Part shown: positions 29,437-36,383 of the stretch, piece by piece
Position numbering within the stretch: the stretch's first letter is position 1
How the letters are laid out: the number at the start of each line of letters is the position of its first letter
Virus record (IMG/VR): IMGVR_UViG_3300045051_000446
Location: 1-38,103 of that record
Length of the DNA stretch: 38,103 bases
Strand: one strand, 5' to 3'
Source of the DNA: a virus
Made by a program: the position numbers and the translations under genes
Notes under the pieces: model-generated
What the model saw: the letters and a program-made list of their open reading frames with translations, nothing else
Databases searched by the model: none
What the model was told of the DNA's origin: nothing

Positions 29437-30981
29437 TCACCGTCCTCTTGTAAAATCATGAACTTGATAATGCTCTTGGCCCATCAACTCTTCTTCAACC
29501 AGGATAGGCCCAATGATTGCCTGGATCACCGCATCGGCGTAATCGGTCGATTTCCCGCGCCGGCGGCGAATCAGGTCTTTGGATTCGATCGCAATCTCAC
29601 CGCTGGAGGTATACGTAAACCGCGGGGCAATCAGATCGGCAAAGAGCTCGTTGTCTGGAGGCAAGCAGACATCGAAGCCGCTGCCAGGTTCCAACATTTC
29701 GCGCAAGAGCCACCACCCCGCGCTACGCCAGTTGGCGAATTTGTAAATCCCGCTTTTGTCGCGCAGCTCCGTTGCCGCGCCGGCTTTGAAGGCGTAGACG
29801 CGCATATTCAACTCGCGCCCGCGGTGATATACCCCTGCCCCAATGCCGACGGTATCGATGTAAGCGCCGCCATTTCGATGCTGATCCAGGCGCGGGCCGA
29901 TCTGCCCGCAAATTTCCATCGTCGCCGTTTCCGGATTGGCAATCACTAGCTCGTCCACGGCTCTCACCTTGACCACATCATACGCATCGGCCAGGGTCGT
30001 TTTATCGGATTGCGCCCCGCCCCCGCCAATATCCGCGCCTAATGCGCTGAAGGTTCCGGGGAAACCTGCCCCCTGCCATTCCCGCCAGCGGCTGATTGCA
30101 TCGCGGATATGCGCGGAAGGGATCACCTGGTAATCCGCGTCCCGCGCGCCGGCCATCCAATCGCCATACAGAAGCTGTGAGCGAAAGGGTTCCGGCATAG
30201 CATTCAGGTTGCGCCGGTACTGGTCATCATCGCGCAAGAATGGGTTATCCGAAAGCAGGGCGGGGATGTACGTGCGGCTGGTGCCGTCCGGATCGTCGGC
30301 CGTCGTCTCAATCTCGTCCTTCCCATTTGGCGCGCGTTTGAAAAAGCGCAGCTCGCCGGGTTTGGCCGGGTTTGGGATAGACGGATCCAACCATACCGCC
30401 CAGCGCTTGAAAACCCACCCGCCCGGGTCGGGGTTGGTACAGGCAATCATGCGCACGCGCTGCCCCTTTTTGGTCGACCGCGCGCGGGAAAACAGGTATT
30501 CATACTGCCCCTGGGTAAAGTGGGACAGCTCATCAAATCCGATCAGGTCATACTGCGCGGATTGATGGGAGAACACGCTATCCTCTCGTTCCAGGTGACT
30601 AAACCAGATCATACGCCCTTCCAACTTCCAGACATATTTCGAACCGTTATACCCATCCGTCGAACCGTTGTTATAAAACTCTTGCGACCGCGGGATAATC
30701 GAACGTTCCAAGTCGCTGTATGTCCGGCGAAAGATCACCGCCCGGCGATGCTCGTAACGGGCAATCCCCAGGAGCAGGTCCGACTTGCCCCCGCCGGCCG
30801 CCCCGCCGTAGAGCGTCTCAAACGCCCGGGTAAGCAGGGCCGACCACTGCGGTTCACTCTGGGGTACCCACGCCACCCGCCCCGCCTGGACCTTCTCCAG
30901 ATAGGAGAGTTCCGAGGGCTGAAGCGAGTGTAGAAATTGCGCGATCGTGTTGTTCGCTACTGATTTCAATCGGGCCTCCAT
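29437..30981 (-). CDS. terL: terminase large subunit
   Basis: A 514-residue motor/nuclease. Walker A is G60-G-A-A-G-G-G-K-S near 59-67, Walker B I-G-F-D150-E151, with the sensor S-H-F after it. The RNase H-like nuclease has D317 (L-G-A-D-I-G), D376 (Y-I-D-T-V-G) and D480/D483 (S-T-D-Y-A-D). It pumps DNA into the prohead and cuts it. The ATG at 30981 has GAGGTGA 9 bp upstream and lies within the end of the TerS gene (128 bp overlap); downstream alternatives would remove a well-formed N-terminus. Confidence 0.93.
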   Translation of the reverse strand: MEARLKSVANNTIAQFLHSLQPSELSYLEKVQAGRVAWVPQSEPQWSALLTRAFETLYGGAAGGGKSDLLLGIARYEHRRAVIFRRTYSDLERSIIPRSQEFYNNGSTDGYNGSKYVWKLEGRMIWFSHLEREDSVFSHQSAQYDLIGFDELSHFTQGQYEYLFSRARSTKKGQRVRMIACTNPDPGGWVFKRWAVWLDPSIPNPAKPGELRFFKRAPNGKDEIETTADDPDGTSRTYIPALLSDNPFLRDDDQYRRNLNAMPEPFRSQLLYGDWMAGARDADYQVIPSAHIRDAISRWREWQGAGFPGTFSALGADIGGGGAQSDKTTLADAYDVVKVRAVDELVIANPETATMEICGQIGPRLDQHRNGGAYIDTVGIGAGVYHRGRELNMRVYAFKAGAATELRDKSGIYKFANWRSAGWWLLREMLEPGSGFDVCLPPDNELFADLIAPRFTYTSSGEIAIESKDLIRRRRGKSTDYADAVIQAIIGPILVEEELMGQEHYQVHDFTRGR

Positions 30982-31591
30982 CTTCGCCGGTCACCTCGTG
31001 CCGGGTCACGCGCCCGCCGGTTTCTTTCGCCAGATCATCAAGGATGCCGCGGAACTGGTCGATGATCGCGGCGTTGAAGCGGATCATATCCACCGTCACG
31101 GCCTTGTCTCCCTTACCGATTACCTTGCGATCGCGCAGCCAAACATAGGGATAGGGATGCGAAGCCGGCACGGGTTCGGACTGCGCCTGGGTTGGAGCGG
31201 GAGCCTGAGTCGCCGGGGGGATAATCTCGCCCTGCACGGTAAATATCTGCATCTTGAGGAAGTCGGCCATCGCCTTCAGCTCCAGCACGCGCTCGTAATC
31301 CAGGGCCAGTCCCGATTCCATGATCGCCCGCGCCCGGGCATTCTTCTCATCCTCCAGGCGCTTATCGTATTCAGCGGCACGCTCGAACCAGGAATATTTA
31401 GTTGACCACGCCTTCAAAGTTGGCAAAGCCGTCGTTGGCGGCACATCCTGGTCTAAAGCAGAATATTTTTCACGCAAAGCAACCAAAGACCGCCCTCGCC
31501 CTAAACGAATGAAATCGTTACAGGCAAGGACGGCTTTATTACTTTCACCGGGTTGGCGCATACCCGCAATTGGCTCAAGTCGGTTTGACAT
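30854..31591 (-). CDS. terS: terminase small subunit
   Basis: A 245-residue protein upstream of and overlapping TerL. Residues 20-65 fit a helix-turn-helix (N-D-F-I-R-L-G-R-G-R-S-L, L-P-T-L-K-A-W-S-T-K-Y-S-W), and 65-115 are a coiled-coil helix pair (E-R-A-A-E-Y-D-K-R-L-E-D-E-K-N), as in oligomeric DNA-recognition rings. A Pro/Gln-rich linker follows and the C-terminal half is polar with a Gly-rich end. AAAGGG precedes ATG 31591, just beyond operator-like repeat S6. It would select packaging sites and activate TerL. Confidence 0.8.
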   Translation of the reverse strand: MSNRLEPIAGMRQPGESNKAVLACNDFIRLGRGRSLVALREKYSALDQDVPPTTALPTLKAWSTKYSWFERAAEYDKRLEDEKNARARAIMESGLALDYERVLELKAMADFLKMQIFTVQGEIIPPATQAPAPTQAQSEPVPASHPYPYVWLRDRKVIGKGDKAVTVDMIRFNAAIIDQFRGILDDLAKETGGRVTRHEVTGEDGGPIEISSEQHDRAISTLASALGTLLSGEGPGGAGGVGTPE

Positions 31592-31600
31592 TATCCCTTT

Positions 31601-31628
31601 CTATGAACTTACTTAAACAATTCCATAG
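31601..31628 (+). promoter_or_regulatory. 28-bp operator-like repeat S6
   Basis: CTATGAAC, core TTACTTAAACAA, end TTCCATAG: the best symmetric arms in the family (CTATGgA/TtCCATAG). It lies in the 38-bp gap between the TerS start and the end of the membrane gene at 31630. Confidence 0.65.
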
Positions 31629-31629
31629 A

Positions 31630-32067
31630 TTACTTTGGCTTTTTATTCGGCTGTGTCTTGACATCCGAAACCGCCGTTTTTTGGTCCGGATTGAGGAGGA
31701 CATCGAAGCGCGCGTTGTCCTCAAGGATGTGATCTTTGAGGGTGTGGGTCAGCTCTTCAACCGCCTTGTGCATGCCCTTGATCACCTCTGCCAGGTCGGC
31801 GATGCTCTTTCGATCCGCCTCGCTTTCCTTAGCTTGCTCGATCTTCATGGCCTGGATAAAGGACTGCCAGCGCTCATCCCGCAGCGCGTCTTGCTCCTCT
31901 TCCCAGTTGCGCTGGTCGATCCGTTCGGCGCTGCGCTTTTTATCCTGTTCGTCCATCCAGGATCGATATTCTTTCCACATGGCTCTTGCCCCCAGGCCAA
32001 TGATGATCAGAAGTAAAACAACTACGGCCAAAGCCGGAAACAGCGTCCAGATATCCGCGCTTGGCAT
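31630..32067 (-). CDS. single-TM coiled-coil membrane protein
   Basis: The ATG at 32067 (145 residues; GAGTAAC upstream) is preferred over the longer frame from 32112. One membrane segment (about 13-33: V-V-V-L-L-L-I-I-I-G-L-G) is followed by a charged coiled coil (D-E-Q-D-K-K-R-S-A-E-R, E-E-E-Q-D-A-L-R-D-E-R, then E-A-D-R-K-S-I-A-D-L-A-E-V-I-K-G). It is encoded with a holin-like protein upstream of terminase. It could be a spanin-like or holin partner; no lipoprotein Cys is seen, so that is only a guess. Confidence 0.6.
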   Translation of the reverse strand: MPSADIWTLFPALAVVVLLLIIIGLGARAMWKEYRSWMDEQDKKRSAERIDQRNWEEEQDALRDERWQSFIQAMKIEQAKESEADRKSIADLAEVIKGMHKAVEELTHTLKDHILEDNARFDVLLNPDQKTAVSDVKTQPNKKPK

Positions 32068-32071
32068 AGGG

Positions 32072-32491
32072 TTACTCGCTGTCAGGCGTTTCTGGATTGG
32101 AGGACGGCGCATCTTCCAGCTCGTGGATCTGGTATTTTGGAAGCGGCCCGGGTTGTTTGGCTACACTGACGATGAAGCCGCCAATTATGGCAGATAAAGC
32201 AATGAGCATATCCGGGGTAATCCCCTCGGGCAAAACGATCTTCAGCCCGTCGACAATAATCAAGGCAAAACCAACCACCGCGGCCCAAAACTTGCGCGAT
32301 GCCAGCCACCCGCGCCACCCGCCCGGGCCAGGGTCCTGGGTCAGGCCGTACAGGTAGGAGACAATCACCAGCACCAATGAAGCAGCGCCGGCAATGTCGA
32401 TCTTGAAGCCAGGGAGGAATTGACCCAGGAGGATCACCGCCAGGCCAAGGATGGATACCCAAAACTCGCGTGATGTCAAAAGGTTTTTCAT
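32072..32491 (-). CDS. putative holin (duplicated two-TM protein)
   Basis: I choose ATG 32491 (139 residues; AAAGGGGC upstream); the longer frame from 32530 would translate a terminator hairpin. It has about four membrane segments in two similar halves: S-R-E-F-W-V-S-I-L-G-L-A-V-I-L-L (7-22) and S-R-K-F-W-A-A-V-V-G-F-A-L-I-I-V (about 65-80), each followed by a second hydrophobic stretch. The C-terminus is polar and acidic. Short membrane proteins in this place are often holins. The internal duplication is notable. Holin identity is inferred. Confidence 0.6.
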   Translation of the reverse strand: MKNLLTSREFWVSILGLAVILLGQFLPGFKIDIAGAASLVLVIVSYLYGLTQDPGPGGWRGWLASRKFWAAVVGFALIIVDGLKIVLPEGITPDMLIALSAIIGGFIVSVAKQPGPLPKYQIHELEDAPSSNPETPDSE

Positions 32492-32510
32492 AGGAGCCCC
32501 TTTCCGAATA

Positions 32511-32557
32511 TAAAAATCCCGGAGTCGCAACGAATATGATTCGTCGCGCTCCGGGAT
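32511..32557 (-). terminator. terminator-type hairpin before the holin-like gene
   Basis: ATCCCGGAG (32516-32524) pairs with CTCCGGGAT (32549-32557), with an inner imperfect stem around a CGAAT/ATTCG core, and the minus strand continues ATTTTTAT. The ribosome site and ATG follow within about 20 bp. A -10 box lies upstream at 32586-32591. Confidence 0.75.
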
Positions 32558-32585
32558 CTATGCCTACTGGCAAGCGTGTAAAAAG

Positions 32586-32591
32586 ATTATA
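32586..32591 (-). promoter_or_regulatory. -10 element of GCGTTATAATC family (holin-like gene)
   Basis: Minus strand ACGCGCGTTATAATCTTTTT. A TTAAGT 16 bp upstream may act as -35 and belongs to a partial 28-bp repeat (ACTTAAACAA at 32608-32617). This links the two sequence families. Confidence 0.5.
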
Positions 32592-32619
32592 ACGCGCGTA
32601 AAAGCCGACTTAAACAATC

Positions 32620-32642
32620 GCCCCGGCCACTCGGGCCGGGGC
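32620..32642 (-). terminator. terminator after the DUF2292-like gene
   Basis: GCCCCGGCC pairs with GGCCGGGGC across a 5-base loop (9 perfect GC-rich pairs). The minus strand continues GATTGTTT, a weak U-tract, so termination is likely but not certain. It separates this gene from the holin-like promoter. Confidence 0.65.
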
Positions 32643-32677
32643 AGTCACACGTGGCAGGCAGTCCCCGCCAAAATCAT

Positions 32678-32899
32678 TTAGCTTGCCGGCGGACGGGGCT
32701 TTTCGGTCATCATCGATGATACCTCGTCCATTTTCCCATTCTTGATCGTAATCTTAATCTCGCCCCACCCCGTACCATTGATGGTATTCGCCAGGTGGAA
32801 CAGGACGCGGGCCCACTGCCAGTCTTCTAAAACAGCCAGTAAACGATCCAACAAACGCGGATCGCGAGACACCGAATAAGGCGCTTTTTGTTCACCCAT
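32678..32899 (-). CDS. small protein, DUF2292/YezD-like C-terminus
   Basis: I choose ATG 32899 (73 residues; GGGGAAAG upstream) over the longer frame from 33004, which runs through a hairpin and a -10. The C-terminal part W-G-E-I-K-I-T-I-K-N-G-K-M-D-E-V (about 46-61) fits the DUF2292/YezD fold: 'y-G-x-I-x-I-x-I-x-x-G-k-I'. The N-terminal half is a helix with L-L-D-R-L-L-A-V-L-E-D-W. Function of YezD-like proteins is not established. Family call is moderate. Confidence 0.6.
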   Translation of the reverse strand: MGEQKAPYSVSRDPRLLDRLLAVLEDWQWARVLFHLANTINGTGWGEIKITIKNGKMDEVSSMMTEKPRPPAS

Positions 32900-32941
32900 T
32901 CTTTCCCCTGTGTTAGAAATCAAAACCGGATTGGTAATGAG

Positions 32942-32947
32942 ATTATA
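32942..32947 (-). promoter_or_regulatory. -10 element of GCGTTATAATC family (DUF2292-like gene)
   Basis: Minus strand AATTGCGTTATAATCTCATT, about 43 bp upstream of the ATG 32899. The upstream hairpin 32972-33002 lies where a -35 would be. Confidence 0.5.
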
Positions 32948-32971
32948 ACGCAATTTTGTTCTATACAACGC

Positions 32972-33002
32972 GGAAGTCCAGCGCTGCAATCGCTGGACTT
33001 CC
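32972..33002. promoter_or_regulatory. 12-bp perfect inverted repeat
   Basis: GGAAGTCCAGCG and its complement CGCTGGACTTCC surround a 7-base spacer. There is no U-run after it, so it is probably an operator or RNA structural element. It lies between two -10 elements (32942-32947 and 33067-33072). Confidence 0.5.
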
Positions 33003-33066
33003 ATTCAGGAGAAAAGCAGAAAAGGAACCCGGACCCGCAAGGAGATGCGTCTCGCCACCCACCAGG

Positions 33067-33072
33067 ATTATA
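33067..33072 (-). promoter_or_regulatory. -10 element of GCGTTATAATC family, upstream copy
   Basis: Minus strand CCGCGCGTTATAATCCTGG, 26 bp after the stop of the membrane-HTH gene. Its transcript would run through the 12-bp inverted repeat into the DUF2292-like gene. Confidence 0.45.
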
Positions 33073-33099
33073 ACGCGCGGGGCTGCGAGTGCAAGAAAT

Positions 33100-33906
33100 C
33101 TATGCCTTCACTTCGTTGATCACCTCGGAAACATAACTCGGAGAACACCCGGCAATGATCGCCACCGCCGACGCCGGCAATTCCGGCCAGGTTTGCCGCG
33201 CGGCCATGATCCGCTGCCGCTTCTCTTCGTTGAAGAGCCGGGCGAATAGTTCGCCAGCCGCGGCAAAGCGTTCGTCGGCATCATGCGCGCGTTGTTCGGT
33301 TTCGTCGATGATTCGGCGATACTCCGTGATTGTCGACCCGGCCTCTTTTAGCTTTGAACGAAGTTCTTTGATTTGCGCGTTCGCAGCTTCCAGTTCCGGG
33401 TTGGGTATATCTTCACTCTCGGAGACATTCGAGAGGACCCGAGCGAAGAGAAGGGATACCACTGGCAACACCCCACCAAACGCGATTTGGTAAACCTTCG
33501 CCTGTATCCCCCAGGCAGTGAAGATCGCCAATGGTTTCCCGAATTCAACCGAATGCGCCAGATTCGCCAGTGTAGACACGGACAAGGCCAGCACCAGGCC
33601 GATGAAGTAGGAGTTCACATATCGGTATTTGATCTTCGGCCAATCCGTAAACCGTTTCGGTCCTGATGGAAACCTCTTCGGTCCATCCTCGATATGTTTC
33701 GCCAGCTTATGAATTAGAACCGCGATGGATGCTTCAAAGGCGAAGGCCGCCGCGCCGGCAGTGATCCATCCCCAATCTAATTTCCCCGGTTCCGCCGCCG
33801 GCTCGAATTGCCGGAAGAGCCATGCGGTGTGCGGCAAGAGGACCAGGAGCAGGCCAATAAAGACAACCCATAATACGATCGTGGTTGCGCTGGTTTTTTT
33901 ATTCAT
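33100..33906 (-). CDS. multi-TM protein with C-terminal coiled coil and HTH
   Basis: I choose ATG 33906, sharing one base with the upstream stop (TGATG), 268 residues. Membrane segments are at about 9-31, 43-63, 99-120 and 135-157. A charged coiled coil follows (about 165-235: A-N-A-Q-I-K-E-L-R-S-K-L-K-E), ending with R-Q-R-I-M-A-A-R-Q-T-W-P-E-L-P-A-S-A-V-A-I-I-A-G-C and S-P-S-Y-V-S-E-V-I-N-E, which looks like a helix-turn-helix of the sigma70-region-4/Xre type. A membrane-bound DNA-binding regulator would be unusual. I cannot assign a family. Confidence 0.65.
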   Translation of the reverse strand: MNKKTSATTIVLWVVFIGLLLVLLPHTAWLFRQFEPAAEPGKLDWGWITAGAAAFAFEASIAVLIHKLAKHIEDGPKRFPSGPKRFTDWPKIKYRYVNSYFIGLVLALSVSTLANLAHSVEFGKPLAIFTAWGIQAKVYQIAFGGVLPVVSLLFARVLSNVSESEDIPNPELEAANAQIKELRSKLKEAGSTITEYRRIIDETEQRAHDADERFAAAGELFARLFNEEKRQRIMAARQTWPELPASAVAIIAGCSPSYVSEVINEVKA

Positions 33907-34508
33907 CACTTCCACCCCCGCTCTTTCTTGGCCCGTTCATAGGCGGCCTGGACTTTCAAGAATTTCTCATTATCTGCCAACGATCCTCCCGAGTCGGGAT
34001 GGTACGCTATCGCCAATGCACGGTAAGCCATTCTTACCCCATCTTCATGGGTATCCCTTGGCACCCCAAGCACATTCCACCACTCATCCGGGGTAGGCGC
34101 CGGCAAAGCCTGATAACCGGAGAACGCCTGTTCAACCGTGCCAACCTTCCAACGCTCCTGTCCCCGAATTGCTTCCACGTGCTTTCCAATCGCCCATAGG
34201 TTATCTTCAACTTTGTTCCAGGCGTCGCAAGCCAAAACGCACGGCCTGCCTTTCAGGCTGAAATACACAGCGACTCCGGTATCGATTGGAGCACGCCGGC
34301 CCGACCGGGGCAATCCATCCTGCCGCAATTCGATATTGGTCGAAATGATCACCCCGCGCGCGCCAAGCATCCGCAGCTCGTCAAGGACAAAATCCCGCGC
34401 TTTCGCCAGAGTCCTTTCAGCAAATGCCGACTTTGCCCGCCGGTGCACTTCCGTTCGCGGCCAACCGACCGGCCATGAAAGAGGATACGCATCGATGCCT
34501 TCAAACAT
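33906..34508 (-). CDS. J-domain protein
   Basis: ATG 34508 (200 residues; GGAGAAA upstream) is chosen over the frame start at 34595. Residues 1-120 contain Y-P-L-S-W-P-V-G-W-P-R-T (8-19), the known N-terminal pattern of phage J-domain proteins, and W-K-V-G-T-V-E-Q-A-F. The J domain is at about 140-200 with W-N-V-L-G-V (144-149) and the H170-P-D172 signature needed to stimulate Hsp70 ATPase. It may divert the host DnaK system. It overlaps its neighbours by 8 bp and 1 bp, so it belongs to one tight operon. Confidence 0.85.
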   Translation of the reverse strand: MFEGIDAYPLSWPVGWPRTEVHRRAKSAFAERTLAKARDFVLDELRMLGARGVIISTNIELRQDGLPRSGRRAPIDTGVAVYFSLKGRPCVLACDAWNKVEDNLWAIGKHVEAIRGQERWKVGTVEQAFSGYQALPAPTPDEWWNVLGVPRDTHEDGVRMAYRALAIAYHPDSGGSLADNEKFLKVQAAYERAKKERGWK

Positions 34509-34959
34509 TCTTTTTCTCCTGATCTTCAAATGAGAACATAAATCTCCGGTTGATCCATGTTTTGATCCTTTCATCCACCGGGAGCTGATACACATACGGC
34601 ATGTCCGAGTGTTGTTGGAGCCATCCCTCCCATTCGATAGACTTCATGTCTTGCGGTTCACTGTCGCAATCGGTATGGATCATATCAACCGACCAGGAGC
34701 CGTCTTTGTTTTGCTCCCAACCCTCGAAATAGACGGTAAGCGTGCCGTCGCAGTACGGGCAAACGGCAATTTCGCGTGGGATCTCAATCATGCTGCCCCG
34801 GCCAATCAAAACCCGCTTGCGACGCAACTTTTCGACCAGGGCCGCTAACTGTTCAATATCGTCCAGAGCCGACAGGAACGTATCGACATCCACCATCGCC
34901 GCCATGCCGGCCCGGTCCCTTGCCTCCTGGATGCGTTCACTCGTGAAGTTGATATTCAT
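34501..34959 (-). CDS. small protein with a Cys-pair motif
   Basis: A 152-residue protein with a helical N-terminus (about 1-45; coil-like L-A-A-L-V-E-K-L-R-R-K) and A-V-C-P-Y-C-D-G-T (about 66-74), a zinc-knuckle-like C-x2-C, matched later by H-T-D-C near 95-98. The pattern suggests a small zinc ribbon, as in several phage 'Ead/Ea22-like' proteins, but I cannot name the family. ATG 34959 has GAGAGGA upstream and overlaps the FtsK-like gene by 23 bp. Confidence 0.65.
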   Translation of the reverse strand: MNINFTSERIQEARDRAGMAAMVDVDTFLSALDDIEQLAALVEKLRRKRVLIGRGSMIEIPREIAVCPYCDGTLTVYFEGWEQNKDGSWSVDMIHTDCDSEPQDMKSIEWEGWLQQHSDMPYVYQLPVDERIKTWINRRFMFSFEDQEKKNV

Positions 34960-36298
34960 GTATCCTCTCTCGTGGTTTTGTCTTTACCGGCTGTGTTTCT
35001 TCCGTGTCCCAATTTTCGGATTGAGGGCTTTTAGGGCTTTTAGGGATATTGGAGGATTCATCTAAAACCAAACGCAAAAGAGCCGTAGGGACTCTTGCGT
35101 TTGAATTATTCTTATCTTTTTCAAGCCATCCCCGCGATTCCCATTGCTTCAATAACTTTTGCCCGTTCCACTCGCTCATGTTATAGATTTGTTTAAGTAA
35201 CGCGATAGATAACGTACACTCTCCTTGAAGCGCGTACTGCGCAATCTCCAATTCAATCCCATACAGCCGCGGGCCGCCATAAGCATTTCCATCTGGCAAT
35301 GTAATCAGGAACGCCTGCCCTTCAATCAACCGCGCGTTGTGCTCAAATAGCATCCGGCCTTTGATATTCGGCAAGCTCTCCGCGCCCTTCACGCCCAGGA
35401 TCACCCTGCTTTCCGACTGGGTTGGCACGGGAAGGGCGATCTTTAGCCCAATATTAGCCTTGATCAACGCCCCAACCTCTTTGTGCCCTGGGTAGGTTGT
35501 CCCCAGGATGGGATAAACGCCGTACGCCCCGCAGCGCCCAATCAGATCACCCAATATCGGCCGGCAGTCCGCCGGGATATGGGCGATTTCATCCACTACC
35601 AGAACCAGGACGGCCATGCGACTTTCTGGGTGCAGCTCGTTGTATTCGATGATCGACGTCGCCCCGATCTCGGATAACACCCGCTGCCGGCGGTTGACCT
35701 CGATCTGGATATCGATCAGGGCCTGCCTGAGATTATCTTGCGCCAGATGCACGCACGGATGGTTGCAGTAGCGCCGGAATTCCATCCCGCCCTTCCCATC
35801 CCGCAGATACAGCTCCGACTGCCCACCGTGGATCAGGGCCTGGATACAGCCGTGGATAATCATGCTCTTGCCCATCCGCCGGCGGCCTGAAACCAGGATC
35901 GAGTCGGCATCGATGATCGAAATCCAGAACGGTCCGGGGCGTGTACTACCAATCGGGATATGTAGTGGAGTCGGCTGCTGTGTCAGGTCAAGCGGCGTCG
36001 AGCGCAGCGCGTGCGGGGCAGGCGGGGGACTCCAGGCAATCTGGAGAAAGATCCCGCGCGAATTGGTTTGCACCACGCGCCGGCCGGCAAGGATTGTCGA
36101 TAGGTCGTGCCGGAATTCAGCCGAAAGGATCTTCTGTTGGTTTTTGATCATTTCCGGATCACAAACCAAGATCAGCCGGTCAGACTGCGGCCAGGCGTAA
36201 AAGACGGGTCGCGCGGGCCCATCTACGATGATTTTTTGCCGGCGCATCAGATCGATTGCGCGCCGGGCAATATGGTTGACTAAAATTTTATTTGTCAT
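34937..36298 (-). CDS. FtsK/SpoIIIE-like DNA translocase
   Basis: ATG 36298 (453 residues; GGGGAGC upstream) is chosen; the frame also opens from TTG 36331. The ATPase has Walker A G138-R-R-R-M-G-K-S145, a D-G-K-G-G-M-E-F element (about 167-174) as in FtsK/HerA proteins, and Walker B L-V-V-D236-E237. Q/T-rich ATPase motifs G-T-T-Y and G-R-M-L-F follow. The C-terminal 60 residues form a winged helix (Y-N-M-S-E-W-N-G-Q-K-L-L-K-Q-W). It could move or segregate DNA, as in plasmid-like prophages or conjugative elements; it lacks the long FtsK membrane domain. It is not a packaging terminase. Confidence 0.8.
   Translation of the reverse strand: MTNKILVNHIARRAIDLMRRQKIIVDGPARPVFYAWPQSDRLILVCDPEMIKNQQKILSAEFRHDLSTILAGRRVVQTNSRGIFLQIAWSPPPAPHALRSTPLDLTQQPTPLHIPIGSTRPGPFWISIIDADSILVSGRRRMGKSMIIHGCIQALIHGGQSELYLRDGKGGMEFRRYCNHPCVHLAQDNLRQALIDIQIEVNRRQRVLSEIGATSIIEYNELHPESRMAVLVLVVDEIAHIPADCRPILGDLIGRCGAYGVYPILGTTYPGHKEVGALIKANIGLKIALPVPTQSESRVILGVKGAESLPNIKGRMLFEHNARLIEGQAFLITLPDGNAYGGPRLYGIELEIAQYALQGECTLSIALLKQIYNMSEWNGQKLLKQWESRGWLEKDKNNSNARVPTALLRLVLDESSNIPKSPKSPQSENWDTEETQPVKTKPRERIHEYQLHE
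35181..35208 (-). promoter_or_regulatory. 28-bp operator-like repeat S7 inside the FtsK-like gene
   Basis: Minus strand CTATCGCG, core TTACTTAAACAA, end ATCTATAA. It lies within codons for L-S-I-A-L-L-K-Q-I-Y-N in the winged-helix part, far from any gene start. The only copy in coding sequence. Confidence 0.5.
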
Positions 36299-36354
36299 AA
36301 TGCTCCCCAGCACAGTAACAAACGTATTCAACCGCTATTCTTAAGGCCGGCTAT

Positions 36355-36382
36355 CTAAGCCGTTATCATAGTAAATCCATAG
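36355..36382 (-). promoter_or_regulatory. 28-bp operator-like repeat S8
   Basis: Minus strand CTATGGAT, core TTACTATGATAA, end CGGCTTAG, almost identical to S2. It lies in the gap between the coiled-coil membrane gene and the FtsK-like gene, about 57 bp upstream of the latter's start. Confidence 0.65.
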
Positions 36383-36383
36383 G

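Noticed and set aside
32598-32625. Ninth 28-bp site before the holin-like gene
   Set aside because: ACTTAAACAA is present but both arms are missing; kept only as a possible -35 region.
2321-36370. 17-bp identical stretch at 2321-2337 and 36354-36370 as attL/attR
   Set aside because: The integrase would lie outside the bounded segment, and both copies belong to the 28-bp intergenic repeat family found at six other sites.
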